From the NCBI GenBank assembly GCA_027604185.1, contig JADGKB010000104.1:1-48908 (forward strand): a stretch of 48,908 nt of DNA, written 5' to 3'. Positions 9,794 to 20,100 of the stretch are shown here, one piece after another; the stretch's first letter is position 1; every line of letters begins with the position of its first letter. The notes below the pieces were generated by a model, which searched no databases, had not been told where the DNA came from, and saw nothing but the letters and a program-made list of their open reading frames with translations. The stretch is from Boothiomyces macroporosus. Its lineage: Eukaryota > Chytridiomycota > Chytridiomycetes > Rhizophydiales > Terramycetaceae. Made by a program: the position numbers and the translations under genes.

Positions 9794-10231
9794 TTAAGAT
9801 GACAAGGAGTAGTCAATGTATTCCAAAATTGGAGGACATTCTTCTATTTCTGGGGTAAACCCAGTCTTAAAGTCTTTAAAGTCGAATGGAACAGCATTTT
9901 GATCTTCAGGCGAAGGAGTTTGAGATTCGAATTTCAACTTTAGAATAGCCTTTTTAAATTTTGAAGAGCGGCTTGGCCAAACGTAACCTGGGAACTTTTG
10001 TCTATGCTCGTTAAAAGCTTGTTGGGTTAGTCGGTTAAAGTGGTCTTTGACATGTTGTGGTTCTTCTTTCCACATTTGAGCTGCCAGCCTTGACAAATCA
10101 CTATTCTTGTGTGTGCCTGCCCGTTGAATTATCTTTTCGCGCATAGCAGCTTTGTATCTAAAGAAAGCATTCAGAGGCTTTTTGATGTTGAGTGCAGCGT
10201 GTCTTAGATTTAGCGTATCGGGATTTGACAT
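9794..10231 (-). CDS. HMG-box protein, copy 6 (intronless)
   Basis: A 145-residue MATA_HMG-like protein on the minus strand without introns. The box spans about residues 16-90: KKPLNAFFRYKAAMREKII, then SDLSRLAAQMWKEE and FPGYVWPS. A basic linker follows, then the best-formed family C-terminus, FKDFKTGFTPEIEECPPI, only 11 residues from the end. A TATAAATA box on the minus strand (10260-10267) lies 29 nt upstream of the ATG. Confidence 0.9.
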   Translation of the reverse strand: MSNPDTLNLRHAALNIKKPLNAFFRYKAAMREKIIQRAGTHKNSDLSRLAAQMWKEEPQHVKDHFNRLTQQAFNEHRQKFPGYVWPSRSSKFKKAILKLKFESQTPSPEDQNAVPFDFKDFKTGFTPEIEECPPILEYIDYSLSS

Positions 10232-10259
10232 GTACTGGGAAAAGGTCTCGAGTTGATCT

Positions 10260-10267
10260 TATTTATA
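10260..10267 (-). promoter_or_regulatory. TATA box of HMG copy 6
   Basis: TATAAATA on the minus strand, 29 nt upstream of the ATG at 10231. Spacing and sequence match the boxes of HMG copies 4 and 5. Confidence 0.55.
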
Positions 10268-11082
10268 TCAAAATAAAGCCCAGCAGCTGTGCTATGAGGG
10301 GTTCGAGAATTTGGATCAGAGCCCAGACTTTGATGCTGCGCAAAAATATTCAAGATGAAACAGAGCTTCTCTGGTTACACAAGCGTCTTGTACTCTTGTG
10401 TTCTTACAAGAATGTTTATGCAAGATTTCAAGATGTCTAGATTGTCCCATAGTTTTGCTGCCAACTAGTCTCAATTTTAGTGGGATAAATTTTGCTGCAG
10501 TTTCCAAGTACAAATTAGGAAATGTGTTTCGGATACAAAAAATTTGACTTTACATTGACAGGCAGGGAGAGGAGCACTATTCCGAAATAAACAAGATATA
10601 TATATTATTCAGCTGCCATTGATTTTCTCCAATATTATTTACTGGTGGAATAACCCCATTTGCTATGGTAAGATGGGCTCTCAAAGAGCAAAGGGGCGCA
10701 CAACAAGGTGGGAAGGCCACAATATTTGGGTGGTATTTGCATTTGGAAGGTTGACAATCCGCAATGCAAACCGCAAATATTAAATTTCATTGGTGTTATT
10801 CATGTGATTAGTATTTAGAATTTAGCCATTACAAAGGAAATTAACAGAGATTTGTTGGCATCGATAAATATTAAAGATGATTCATTGCATTACTTTGCCA
10901 TAGGTCCCTTGAAACAACCCTTATCTCATCATTACTAGCCAAATGCGAGTTGAAAGTTAGACAACGCGGGCTTTTTCAGTAATCATCCCCTGCAGTCAAG
11001 CACTTGGGGATTAACAATGATATCATGGCACAGCTGAGCATGCGCGCTACAACAAATAAATAGTCAAGCGAATATAATATAT
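10268..11082. other. Intergenic, no gene seen
   Basis: About 815 nt between HMG copy 6 and the 3' end of GET1. No ORF with family resemblance, no RNA gene and no obvious repeat could be supported on either strand. Confidence 0.45.
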
Positions 11083-11736
11083 TTAGTCTTGCTTGACTTT
11101 TCTTTTGGCTTCTAAATAGGTTAGTGCAGCTGTAGATCTATCCAATACACTTTTCAATGCTGACCACCAATAAAACACCCCAACAGAACCTGAATTAAGA
11201 TCAATTACCTTCTGGGGCAAAAGGGAATTTTAACCAGTTCGTTATTGGACCAAACCACTGTTCAGGGATATAAAATACAGGCTCTGCTCTCCAAATAACC
11301 AACAATAATATTTGAAATGCCCACAACAAGCCAGGTAACCCCCACGAAACAAATGTAACTGTAACTTCTTTCTTTCCAGCAATCGATTTGGCGCATTCAT
11401 CGTATTCAACAGTTAGCTTATCAAACTTTCGTTTCAATTTTGCCCATTTTGCAAATTCATCTTGTGCGCTGGTTTGTAAAAGTTCCTTTCGGGTTGCTAA
11501 TAACTCTGACTTTAACTTTTGGATTTGGATTGTGGATTTACTGTTGAACAGGTGCTGCTGTAGGTTGAAGACCTGCATAAAAGTAAAACTACCTTTTGCC
11601 CAATCTTGTTGAATCCGTATATGGTACATATATGGTGTATAATGACTATGACGAGGATGGTGAGGAGTGGAAACATATGAGATTCGCCAGGAAAAATTCC
11701 AACACTCGGAGCATTAAGTTCAATGAGTGATACCAT
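11083..11736 (-). CDS. GET1: GET1/WRB tail-anchored protein insertion receptor
   Basis: Product of 204 residues in three exons, with introns 11573..11592 (20 nt) and 11190..11208 (19 nt). Without the second splice the ORF would stop early at PEGN; splicing restores the family C-terminus PEGSVGVFYWWSALKSVL. The topology is a first membrane segment (HMFPLLTILVIVIIHHI), a cytosolic coiled coil with the hallmark SAQDEFAKWAKLKRKFDKL, a second membrane segment after TVTFVSWGLP and a third near the end. GET1 with GET2 forms the ER receptor for the GET3 ATPase, which delivers tail-anchored membrane proteins. Confidence 0.92.
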
Positions 11737-11795
11737 AGCATTTAATTGATGTAAATTGAATTAACACTTATTAAGAATTTCTCCGCAGTTGCACA

Positions 11796-11861
11796 ATAAT
11801 TAAGGTTATTGAATACTATAATTAAGGTTATTGAATACTATAATTAAGGTTATTGAATACT
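11796..11861 (+). repeat. Three tandem copies of a 22-nt unit
   Basis: Units start at 11796, 11818 and 11840, each opening ATAATTAAGG and ending TTGAATACT, identical to one another. They sit in the 240-nt space between GET1 and the patatin-like gene, 116 nt upstream of the latter's ATG, so they could be in its promoter. Confidence 0.85.
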
Positions 11862-11976
11862 ATAGATAGGGTTATACTTTATCACCTGAACCCTCTTGTC
11901 AATTATCATATGACTTATCCGAAACGTTATTTGTTGTTCTCGTGGCTCACCCACATGTACTTTCCAACTTTAAAAA

Positions 11977-13092
11977 ATGACTGTATTTTCGACCTGCAGT
12001 TACTATGCATTATCATTAACAGGATACGGATTAAAAACAGCACTTGGAATATCAGACAAAATTATTTCATTTTTTGAAGAGCCAGCAGTCCATATTTTCA
12101 ATTCGCTTCCAATAGAGGAGCTGAAATTATATCTGCAACCAGTAGTAGACCCTCGGTTACGAATTCTCCCAAAAGCACAAGTCCACCATCGGCCAAAAAA
12201 TATATACCAAGTGCGGAATGAAATATTGGAATTGATTCAAATGTCACTTAACTCGATACCAATAACTTCAGAATTACTCCACAGTTTCATTCACAATACC
12301 CATAGTAAAGTGGGTGTGGATATGGAACTACTGAAGCAGTATCATATATATCCTTCGGGATTTCAAACAGATACGATTTCCTTTTCATTTTGCGATACCA
12401 ACTGGCTGTTCTTTTACCAATTAGGAGTTGCTGAATGCTTGATTGATTGCATGAATCCAGATATTCTACATTCAAGTCTATTTATTGGCACTGGAACTGG
12501 AGCCATAGTAGCAGCAATCCTCGCGCTGAAACTAGATATACAGCACGTACAATTAATATTGATGAACTTTGTTTCTGAATTATCGAAACGGCCTTTTGGA
12601 TATATTTCAGTAATGTCAGAAAACTGGAGAAATCAACTGAATGAAATTATTCCAGAAACAGTAGAAACGGACAAATTATATGTTTCACTAACGAATTTTG
12701 CATCGCTAGAAAATTATAGCACCAATGAATTTAATTCAAAGGATGAACTGGTTGATGGGATATTGGCTTCGTGCTACACGCCAATAGTGTATGAATCTCC
12801 AGTCAAATTCAAGAATTCGTTTTATATCAATGGCTCATTTTCAAAGTACATGCCAACTTTAGACGGCCTGACGATCACTGTGTCTCCGCACAAAGACGAA
12901 GCCGATATTTGTCCAACTATAACTAAATATACACCAGTCCAAACCCATTTCCCTTCACACGACCTAAAGACACTAGAATTGCAAATCGTTGATGGATACA
13001 AAGACACAAAGCGATGGCTAAAAAAGATGTACAACACCAAATCCATCAGCAACCGATTCTTCAAAGAAGGCTTTCCAAATAAATTATTATAG
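11977..13092 (+). CDS. Patatin-like (PNPLA) protein, predicted pseudoenzyme
   Basis: A 371-residue protein with no supported intron. It resembles the adiponutrin/PNPLA1-5 group: the segment FSFCDTNWLFFYQLGVAECL aligns with the family's oxyanion region, FIGTGTGAIVAA with the GxSxG elbow, and FYINGSFSKYMP with the DG[GA] region. All three catalytic elements are changed: the glycine-rich loop is lost, the nucleophile serine is threonine, and the dyad aspartate is asparagine. Lipid hydrolysis is therefore unlikely. A second, better preserved paralogue lies at 35347-36658. Its stop codon is only 4 nt from that of IFT52. Confidence 0.75.
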   Translation: MTVFSTCSYYALSLTGYGLKTALGISDKIISFFEEPAVHIFNSLPIEELKLYLQPVVDPRLRILPKAQVHHRPKNIYQVRNEILELIQMSLNSIPITSELLHSFIHNTHSKVGVDMELLKQYHIYPSGFQTDTISFSFCDTNWLFFYQLGVAECLIDCMNPDILHSSLFIGTGTGAIVAAILALKLDIQHVQLILMNFVSELSKRPFGYISVMSENWRNQLNEIIPETVETDKLYVSLTNFASLENYSTNEFNSKDELVDGILASCYTPIVYESPVKFKNSFYINGSFSKYMPTLDGLTITVSPHKDEADICPTITKYTPVQTHFPSHDLKTLELQIVDGYKDTKRWLKKMYNTKSISNRFFKEGFPNKLL

Positions 13093-13096
13093 TTTA

Positions 13097-14548
13097 TTAA
13101 ACTTGATTTAATTTCTTCCAATTAACAATACTCTTGAATACATGGTCCAATACATGTCTCGCATCTTGTTTCCCAGGCTCTAATTTCTCCATGATACCAA
13201 GAATCTGACCGCACTCTCTCATATAGTACTCCAAGTCATCATCAGTACATTTGTTTGTAAGCTGTGCAAGTTTAGCCTTTTCGCTCGCAAAGTGCTCATC
13301 CAAATCGAATAAATCCAAAGCTGGAGGCGGTATTTCTTGCAGTATTGGCGGAAATACGGCTGGTTCAAGAGGTGGAAGAGGAGTTTCGAATTGTGGTTGG
13401 ATTAGAGTCAACGGCTCATGTTTCAATCCAAGATGCTATTTTAAACAAAAAGTACCCCATACAAATGAACGGCTTGTGGGATCAAAGAAGTATCAAACTT
13501 GAATAACTTTGTGTCGAATAAAGTGGTGAAATCTTTTGGCAGATCCTCACTTTCTTGTAAACATGATCTAATAGTTTCTGATAATTTTGCAGTATCTGGC
13601 AGGTAATGATAATCAGAAATCTAATATTAATTTCGCATACATCTGGTTCATTTGCATCAATTGAATTTAGTATAATTGTGTCTACATTAGATGGTATCAA
13701 CCTTTTGTTAGGAACTGTATAATCACATCAAACAATTTCCCATTCTCTTCCTTGTCAATGTAAGTGTCTGAAAACATTTGAGCTGAACCAAGCGCAAACA
13801 ACTTTCCCCCTTTGTTTGATATCTGATAAACTCCAGCCAACGGTCTATTTAGTGGGTAGGAAACGGTCCCTGAAGATAATATTGGAACCGCTGGCTTTTG
13901 AACATTTAATGATGCTCCGAAAGGATACAGAAATGTCAAGGCACTACGTTAAAGATGATTACGTTGGGTCAAAGTGATGGTGTTCAGATAAGATTGGGTC
14001 GCCTGGCGCTGACCCTACTTTCTTTCCAGCAGCTCTATTAAACTCTCTATTCAATACTCCATGTGTGACATACACTTCCTTTGGGTGAAAGTATTTGTAA
14101 TATACAGTTCTAGCAATGGCATCTTTGTAAGCAAGAATTACCTGGATTTACCGCCATGCCATATTCCTCCAGCAAATAGTTAAAGTTGGTGTTGAAGGCT
14201 GATTCGCCTCCTTCTCCAGTCATGTACAATATCGAACCACCGCGTTCCAGGAACCCTTTTAGTGCTGTAAACTCCAGTTAACAAGGCATACCTCTGCAGT
14301 TGAAAACTTTTCTCTTGGTGCTCCAAATACAATCAAATTTACATCAACTAATTTGGGAAGAGTCATATCCTCCTTGAATCTACTATTAGTGTCAGTTACA
14401 GAGTGACTTTAAATTGACCCCTTAAACGACGTTGCAGGGTTTTAAATCCGTTACTTGGAGTGTACAGTTCTCTTTTAGAGATATTAAATGCAATTGTAGG
14501 AAGATTTGACTGATCTTTCTCTACTCCTTGGTCTCTAACTGAAAGCAT
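13097..14548 (-). CDS. IFT52: Intraflagellar transport protein IFT52
   Basis: Eight exons joined by seven introns of 19-20 nt (14380..14399, 14272..14291, 14123..14141, 13944..13962, 13682..13701, 13621..13640, 13436..13455) give exactly 437 residues, the length of human IFT52. Landmarks are APREKFSTAEF, GGESAFNTNFNYLLEEYG, VYYKYFHPKE, LTFLYPFGASL, GGKLFALGSAQMFSD, KHEPLTLIQPQFETPLPPL and PPPALDLFDLDEHFASEKA. IFT52 is a core IFT-B scaffold that carries cargo along axonemes, so the organism builds a flagellum. The first intron listed ends in TAGTAG, leaving two possible acceptors that differ by one codon. The start MLSVRDQ was chosen by length. Confidence 0.96.
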
Positions 14549-14671
14549 TTTATTGAAAAATTGAAACGCGTAAATTTGATTTACCAACCCATTCTAATAT
14601 GCAAGACAGATTTATGCCATTGTAGCTTGTGTAACCGCAAGTCATTAATTCATTTTGCAAGTGGAAAAATC

Positions 14672-15739
14672 ATGACCGAAAATGAACAGCCTCACACAGT
14701 GGTAGCTTGCAAGGACAAAGCAACATTCGATCAATTGTTTGACTGGATAACTGGGCACTCTCAGCTATCATTTAGAGTAAAAGTAATCTATCCTGCCGAC
14801 TACCCAACCACCGCATTGGTCGTTGGGCATGGTCTGGCTTTAAAATTAGTAATTGAAAAATCAAACACAAACCTCAGCTTTGAGCTGTTTGGAATAGAGG
14901 ATGCGGTGCTAACCAGCCCATTTGATATCATTACATTCACATTGAACTCTAAACCTTACCATCCAATATTCACTCCTCCACCAACCAAAAGTGAATATGT
15001 ATTTACAAAGGCTTCAGATGAAGCGACTGCAGGAAGAGCGGGAATGATGTACAGAGATTTGATTCCTTCTCGGCTGGGAGGTGCTGTAATCGCTTCGCAT
15101 ATTACTATTCCAAACGGTGGGCCAGTTCCGGATTATACTCACTACCATGATATTCGCTTTCAATTGATTTACTGTTACAAAGGAAGTGTGGAATTGGTAT
15201 ATGAAGATCAAGGCGAGCCGTTCATTATGCAAGCTGGAGATTGTGTTCTTCAACCACCATTAATCAGACATCAAGTATTGAATGTTGGCAACGAAGGATT
15301 GCAAGTTATAGAGGTAGGTGGACCTGCCTGTCATGCTACTTTCGGCGACTTGGAAATGAATCTTCCAAATGGTTTTAATCCTTCCAGAACGTTTGGCACC
15401 CAAAGATTTACTCACCACCAGGATGCTAGAGCACCTTGGTGTGATGCTGGTGGGGTTGTGGTCAAGGATTCTGGATTGTATGAAGCCTCAAAAGTTGTAG
15501 GGCTTCGAAAACTAAAGATCAATTCCAAGTTATTCTGCAATCACAATGGAGAAATGTTGTTTCTATATGTACTGGATGGCTTCATTGAAATCCAATCGAA
15601 AGAGTTTGATCAAAAGCTTCATGTGGATGACTGCTGTGCAATTCCAAGGAATACTGACTTTGTGTTGGAAGGAAGCGCTTACCTTTTGGAAGTTACTCTT
15701 CCTGGAAATTTAGATTGGTTTAATAAACAGCTACAATGA
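14672..15739 (+). CDS. Bicupin-domain protein
   Basis: A 355-residue protein starting at MTENEQPH. A further 37 codons are open upstream but begin with a non-ATG codon and look non-coding. After an N-terminal domain of about 110 residues come two cupin barrels. The first has GRAGMMYRDLIPSRLGG, then HYHDIRFQ, where the usual metal-binding Glu is Gln, and GDCVLQPPLIRH. The second, weaker barrel has HNGEMLFLYVLDG and DDCCAIPRNTDFVL. The same architecture is known in bacteria and animals, but I know of no assigned substrate. Divergent from IFT52, with about 120 nt between start codons. Confidence 0.75.
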   Translation: MTENEQPHTVVACKDKATFDQLFDWITGHSQLSFRVKVIYPADYPTTALVVGHGLALKLVIEKSNTNLSFELFGIEDAVLTSPFDIITFTLNSKPYHPIFTPPPTKSEYVFTKASDEATAGRAGMMYRDLIPSRLGGAVIASHITIPNGGPVPDYTHYHDIRFQLIYCYKGSVELVYEDQGEPFIMQAGDCVLQPPLIRHQVLNVGNEGLQVIEVGGPACHATFGDLEMNLPNGFNPSRTFGTQRFTHHQDARAPWCDAGGVVVKDSGLYEASKVVGLRKLKINSKLFCNHNGEMLFLYVLDGFIEIQSKEFDQKLHVDDCCAIPRNTDFVLEGSAYLLEVTLPGNLDWFNKQLQ

Positions 15740-15818
15740 TTATTGTTTAGAATCATAATGTTACTGGTACAAGTATTGCTATTTATTTTATTTACCTAGA
15801 ATATACTATACAGCACTA

Positions 15819-16832
15819 CTAACGCGGTGCTGGAACTGGAGGAGCTTTCCTTACACTATTTCTACTTGGTGGAGGCGGTGGAGGCCGTGCCTTTCCTTGT
15901 ATGCCACTTGTAACTGGAGGATCTCCAGAAGGAAATTGTCTTGGTAGCGGAATATCTGTTTGAAAAGTCCATCTGCCTTCCGTTATAGTTTTCGACGAAT
16001 TGCTAGTTACAGAAAAGTTTGGTTTTGAAATGTCTTGAATCGATGATCTAGGAGAATGATTTGGAGAGCTTGGCAATGAAGGTTTCGCAGGAGGCTGAAG
16101 CGTGGACCTAGTACCAACTGGAGGGGGATCTCTCGCAGCAACTGGTGGCGGATCCCTAGCAGCAACAGGAGGAGGGTCTCGAGATGGGACTGGGTGGAAG
16201 TTCCTTGACGCAACTGCCGGAGGATCTCTAGCTGCCACTGGTGGAGGGTCTCTTGGTACTACAGCAGGCGGTACCCCAGGTTGAGGAGGAGAGGGTGTAG
16301 GTTTAAATGCTGGTGTAGGAGGAGTAGGGTTCGGTCTGCTTGCAGGCACCGGAGGATTTGGTCTGGCATTAAATGAAGGGACAGGGTTAGCAGGTTGATT
16401 GAAAGAAGGCGCTCTATTTCTTGCCACTGGTGGTGGAGCATCCTTGTGTGAAATATCTTGCATTAAAAAAAGATACCATGCGAAATCGAATTTCCAGTAG
16501 ATTTTAATTTTGGCATTCCTCCGGCAAATAATCCTCCTAATTGTGGTGCTGCTGGCGCATCATTTCTGCTACCCTGTGATGTTCTTCCTGGCAGTGACAT
16601 TGGTGACGGTGTGGGGCGAATGCTGTTTCCTTTTCCCGCTACTTATTAGATATAAATACCTAACGTTAAGATAATTATTACCATCAACGACAGGAGCACT
16701 TCTGTCATTCGTCTCTACTTTCTTTAATTTGGCTCCTTTCTGAATAGATTTTAAAAGAGCACTTGGCTGAGCAGCTGGTGGAGCTGATGAGACCATAGGT
16801 GCTGGCGGCGGTGCTGGCGGTGGTGGAGGCAT
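15819..16832 (-). CDS. Verprolin/WIP-like actin regulator with WH2 domain
   Basis: Product of about 316 residues. The N-terminal proline run (MPPPPPAPPPAP) is followed by a WH2/verprolin motif, ALLKSIQKGAKLKK, that binds G-actin. Long Pro-rich segments follow, with repeats of ARDPPPVA. Near the C-terminus RWTFQTDIPLPRQF resembles the WASP-binding motif of WIP. Such proteins hold WASP and actin together for Arp2/3-driven assembly. Introns are 16457..16476 (20 nt) and a double unit at 16639..16681. The acceptor of the double unit is ambiguous (AAG or TAG three bases apart), changing one residue. Confidence 0.82.
16639..16681 (-). other. Two abutting ultrashort introns inside the WIP gene
   Basis: On the minus strand a 22-nt unit (16660..16681) with its own GTAATA donor, CTTAAC branch motif and TTAG acceptor is followed without any exon base by a second unit (16639..16659, 21 nt; or 16642..16659, 18 nt) with GTATTT donor, TCTAAT branch motif and AAG/TAG acceptors. 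Removing only one unit breaks the reading frame; removing both restores it. Confidence 0.7.
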
Positions 16833-17181
16833 CTTTGTCTTTCTACTCTGTTATCTACTTTGTTACTTTGGGGATTGCTTCCGTTTCGAGAACTTTTTTC
16901 AAAGTTTTGTTTTGGTGGCTGCGAAATTTGGCTATGATAACTTGCCAATACAAATCAAACGATAATGAAACTCAAAAGAAATTCTCGTTCCTCTTTGAGG
17001 CTAAAGCGTATGCGAGAGGGAATGCATTGCCGGCAATGGCTAAAGATGCCGCGGTGAGAGTGAGCACGAAATGACTCAATCCATGATATTCGCTCAGCGA
17101 GCTACTTTGCAAGTAATCATGCCTATATACTCGATGGTCTTTGACGTCACCTGAAAAACTTGAAAAGTTTACACGTCGCTA
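16833..17181. promoter_or_regulatory. Divergent promoter region of WIP and CFAP47
   Basis: A 349-nt gap between two divergent start codons. TATATA at 17124-17129 lies 53 nt upstream of the CFAP47 ATG. No other element was recognised. Confidence 0.4.
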
Positions 17182-20100
17182 ATGCTGAATTCATTGGACG
17201 TACTCACCTCAAAAGCAAAAATAGTAGATACAGGAAATGAGATATCGAAAAACGATGCTATTCCTCGAGCAGTGCGAAGGGACCCAACGAGACCGTCTGA
17301 AGGAACACGTCCAACATTCTTTACAGGATTGTCGACAGCAAGCTATCAATCAGTCAAGGCGCTGTCAAGAAAGCCACTGTTGGAAAAATATATGAACGTC
17401 AAGCTTAGTCCTTCCAAGATTACAATTCATAACTATATTCCCGGGCAGACCCACGAAGCATCTTTCTTGATTCAAAACTTCTCCAAGCAAGTAAAGTATA
17501 TTTCGTTATCATCAACATCTACAAAATACTTTGAATTGGCAAAAGATACAGATTTGAATGAATTCATGATTTCTCCTGGACTGGAAAAGAGAATCCACAT
17601 AGTGTTCCGGGCACCAGTTGCAAAGGGTAAAGGGGTTACAGATGCTAGATTGTATCTGGACAAATTGGATTTGATCATTCAAGGCGAACCAAACTTGACT
17701 ATTGCAATGGAGGCTTATCCGTTAAGCAGTAAATTAGAATTCAAAGAAAAGTTGGATTTTGGAACAGTAATTTTCAACCCAGTCGCATTACAGCAATTGA
17801 ATTCAGTTCAAAAAACTATCAAAGAATCTGGCTACTATGGGTCAACGGATTTGCTGAAAAATCAAAACTTGTACAATGGTGTGAAGAGTGGTTGGCTATC
17901 CAAGACTCTAAGGATAAAGAACACTGGGCACCGTATTGCGCATATCAGTTGCGAAATAGACCAGAATTCGCCAATTCGAATCGTAAATCCTGTATTCAAG
18001 TTGGAAGGCGAAAACTCAAATTTGGAAAAATCGTTTATCGATTTGCAAGTGGAATTTCTCCCTATAAAGCCTGGAAAAGTTGAATCCAAAATCAAAGTTC
18101 GAATTGAGAATCAAATTCTGTCACCAGCGCAAAGTGTCAAGCCAAAATCACAGCAGGAGGCCCAATTTTTCCATGTAACTGCGGATGTGATTGATAACAA
18201 AGTGAAACTGACAGACTTGAGTGGCAATGATATTCTGAATGGGAACCCTTTGTGCTTTGGATCAATTTTCTTTGAGCAAGTGGCATATTTTCCAGTCAAA
18301 ATAGAAAATCAAACAAATATTAATCAGAGATGGGCGATAACCCAAAGCGAACAGACAGCAGCAAACGTTCCAGATGTTTTGAAATATAAATCCATGGCAA
18401 ATACTCAACCAATACAATACCGCAAAACACCAATCTCAGTCAGCCCAAACGAAGGGGTTTTAGGTCCAAATGAAACTGTAGTGGTTAAATTTGCATTTTA
18501 TCCCCGTCAAGAGCCAAAATTAACTGGTTTCAAAAGTGAAATGAAAATTCCTGAATCCAAAGTTTACAATTTGACGATGCAATTACAGATCATAGAGGAG
18601 GGTAAGATTGATACAGCAGATAAGCAGGATAAACCTTTTGATATCGCTTTAAATGGAACTGCATTACCTTTTCAAGTTGATTTGTCGAAATCTATGATTG
18701 CTTTCAGAAATTGTAACCAAAAGGAATCCCAAACCAAAACAGTTACTGTACAAAACAGCAATCCAAGCATCGGGGTATCTTTTGAATTTGATACTGTTGC
18801 TCAATTCGAGCTCAATCCAAAATCTGGAGAGCTAAAACCTGGAGAAAGTCTTGAAATTGACGTCAAATTTCGACCTAACCAGTATGGCCATTTCCAAACC
18901 AGAGTCAATTGTGTGATTACTCCTGCTATCAAATTTGAAGCGCAGAATGGATTACAGAGAAAATTAGATTCCAGTGTGTTGAGTAAATTACCTCTTGTTC
19001 TCATTGGATCATGCTTACCATCATCACAAGGAAACGAGCAACGAGAAAACAACGTCGATAAAGGTAAGCTTGCATTTACTTTAGACTCTCTCCGTAAAAT
19101 TAATAGGGCACCAAGGGAAAACATGGAATGGGTTGAAAAGAAGAATCACAAACAAAAGTACATTGATTACATTCGAAGAGTTGGAACAGTAAATGAACGC
19201 AATCAATCTCAGATACATTCTCTAAAGACGGTTATTAATCCAAGCGATCACATGGATGACGAGCTATTGCGATCAAACGTTGAAGATGAACAAAATGGAT
19301 TAATACCACCAGAGCCTATCGAACTTTTAAGTCAAAGCTCAGACCAAGACTTGTTTTTTACCAAAGCAGGCAAATCAAAAAGCAAATTTCAAAAAGCTTT
19401 GCTTCCATTGTATGAACTTTTGGAAAGCCCAAGCGTAATTAAACCACATCCTTTAAATGAATCGCACTTTCCTCCTAACTGGGTAGAACGAATACTTTCT
19501 ACAACTGATTTAGATTACATTTACTCTTCTACCGATAAGATTGATTTCGGAGAAGTGACAGTGCATTCAGTAAACAAATTGCCTCTCAACTTTCTAAACG
19601 GTTCTCCTTCCAAATCCCCTGTCCATATTTCAATTGCAATTGTTTCCGAGAATAGTACTGATGGAAAGATGATGAAAACTTTGACATTCTCCCCTCAGTA
19701 TATAAATTTAGGTGCAATGACAGCTGGAGGTTTTGAATTAAAGCTGAATTCAAACACCCCAATGAATTTCCACGGAACAATTAATTATATCATCAACAAA
19801 AGATATATACACCAAATTCCAGTTAAAGCCAAGATAGTTCCTGTAAGGTTGGTCTGCAGCACTCAAAAGTTAAATATCGCGATTACAGCCTCAGATTATC
19901 AGGCAAACTTTGATTCCAGGGAAGGAGCGGTTGCTGACCATTTCATTGAAAGAACTATTCAAAAGAAAACTTTCAAAGTCCCAACAGCAACTGCAAATAT
20001 TTCAATTACAAACCCTGGTAACTTTGAAGGACACTTTAAACTATCTCCGCAGGATCTTTCAAACATTAACGTGGATATTCCTGAAAAAACTTTGCAAAAT

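Noticed and set aside
10300..10340. Possible tRNA T-arm (GGGGTTCGAGAA)
   Set aside because: No matching acceptor stem, anticodon arm or D-arm around it.
11796..11861. Possible CRISPR-like repeats
   Set aside because: Copies are directly adjacent with no spacers, and the genome is eukaryotic.
14561..14671. Upstream extension of the cupin ORF by 37 codons
   Set aside because: It begins with TTG, overlaps the IFT52 promoter side, and its Cys-rich reading has no resemblance to the family.
15819..16450. Long plus-strand reading frame of Gly/Thr-rich sequence opposite the WIP gene
   Set aside because: It is the complement of proline-codon repeats, and the minus-strand protein has recognisable WH2 and WASP-binding motifs.
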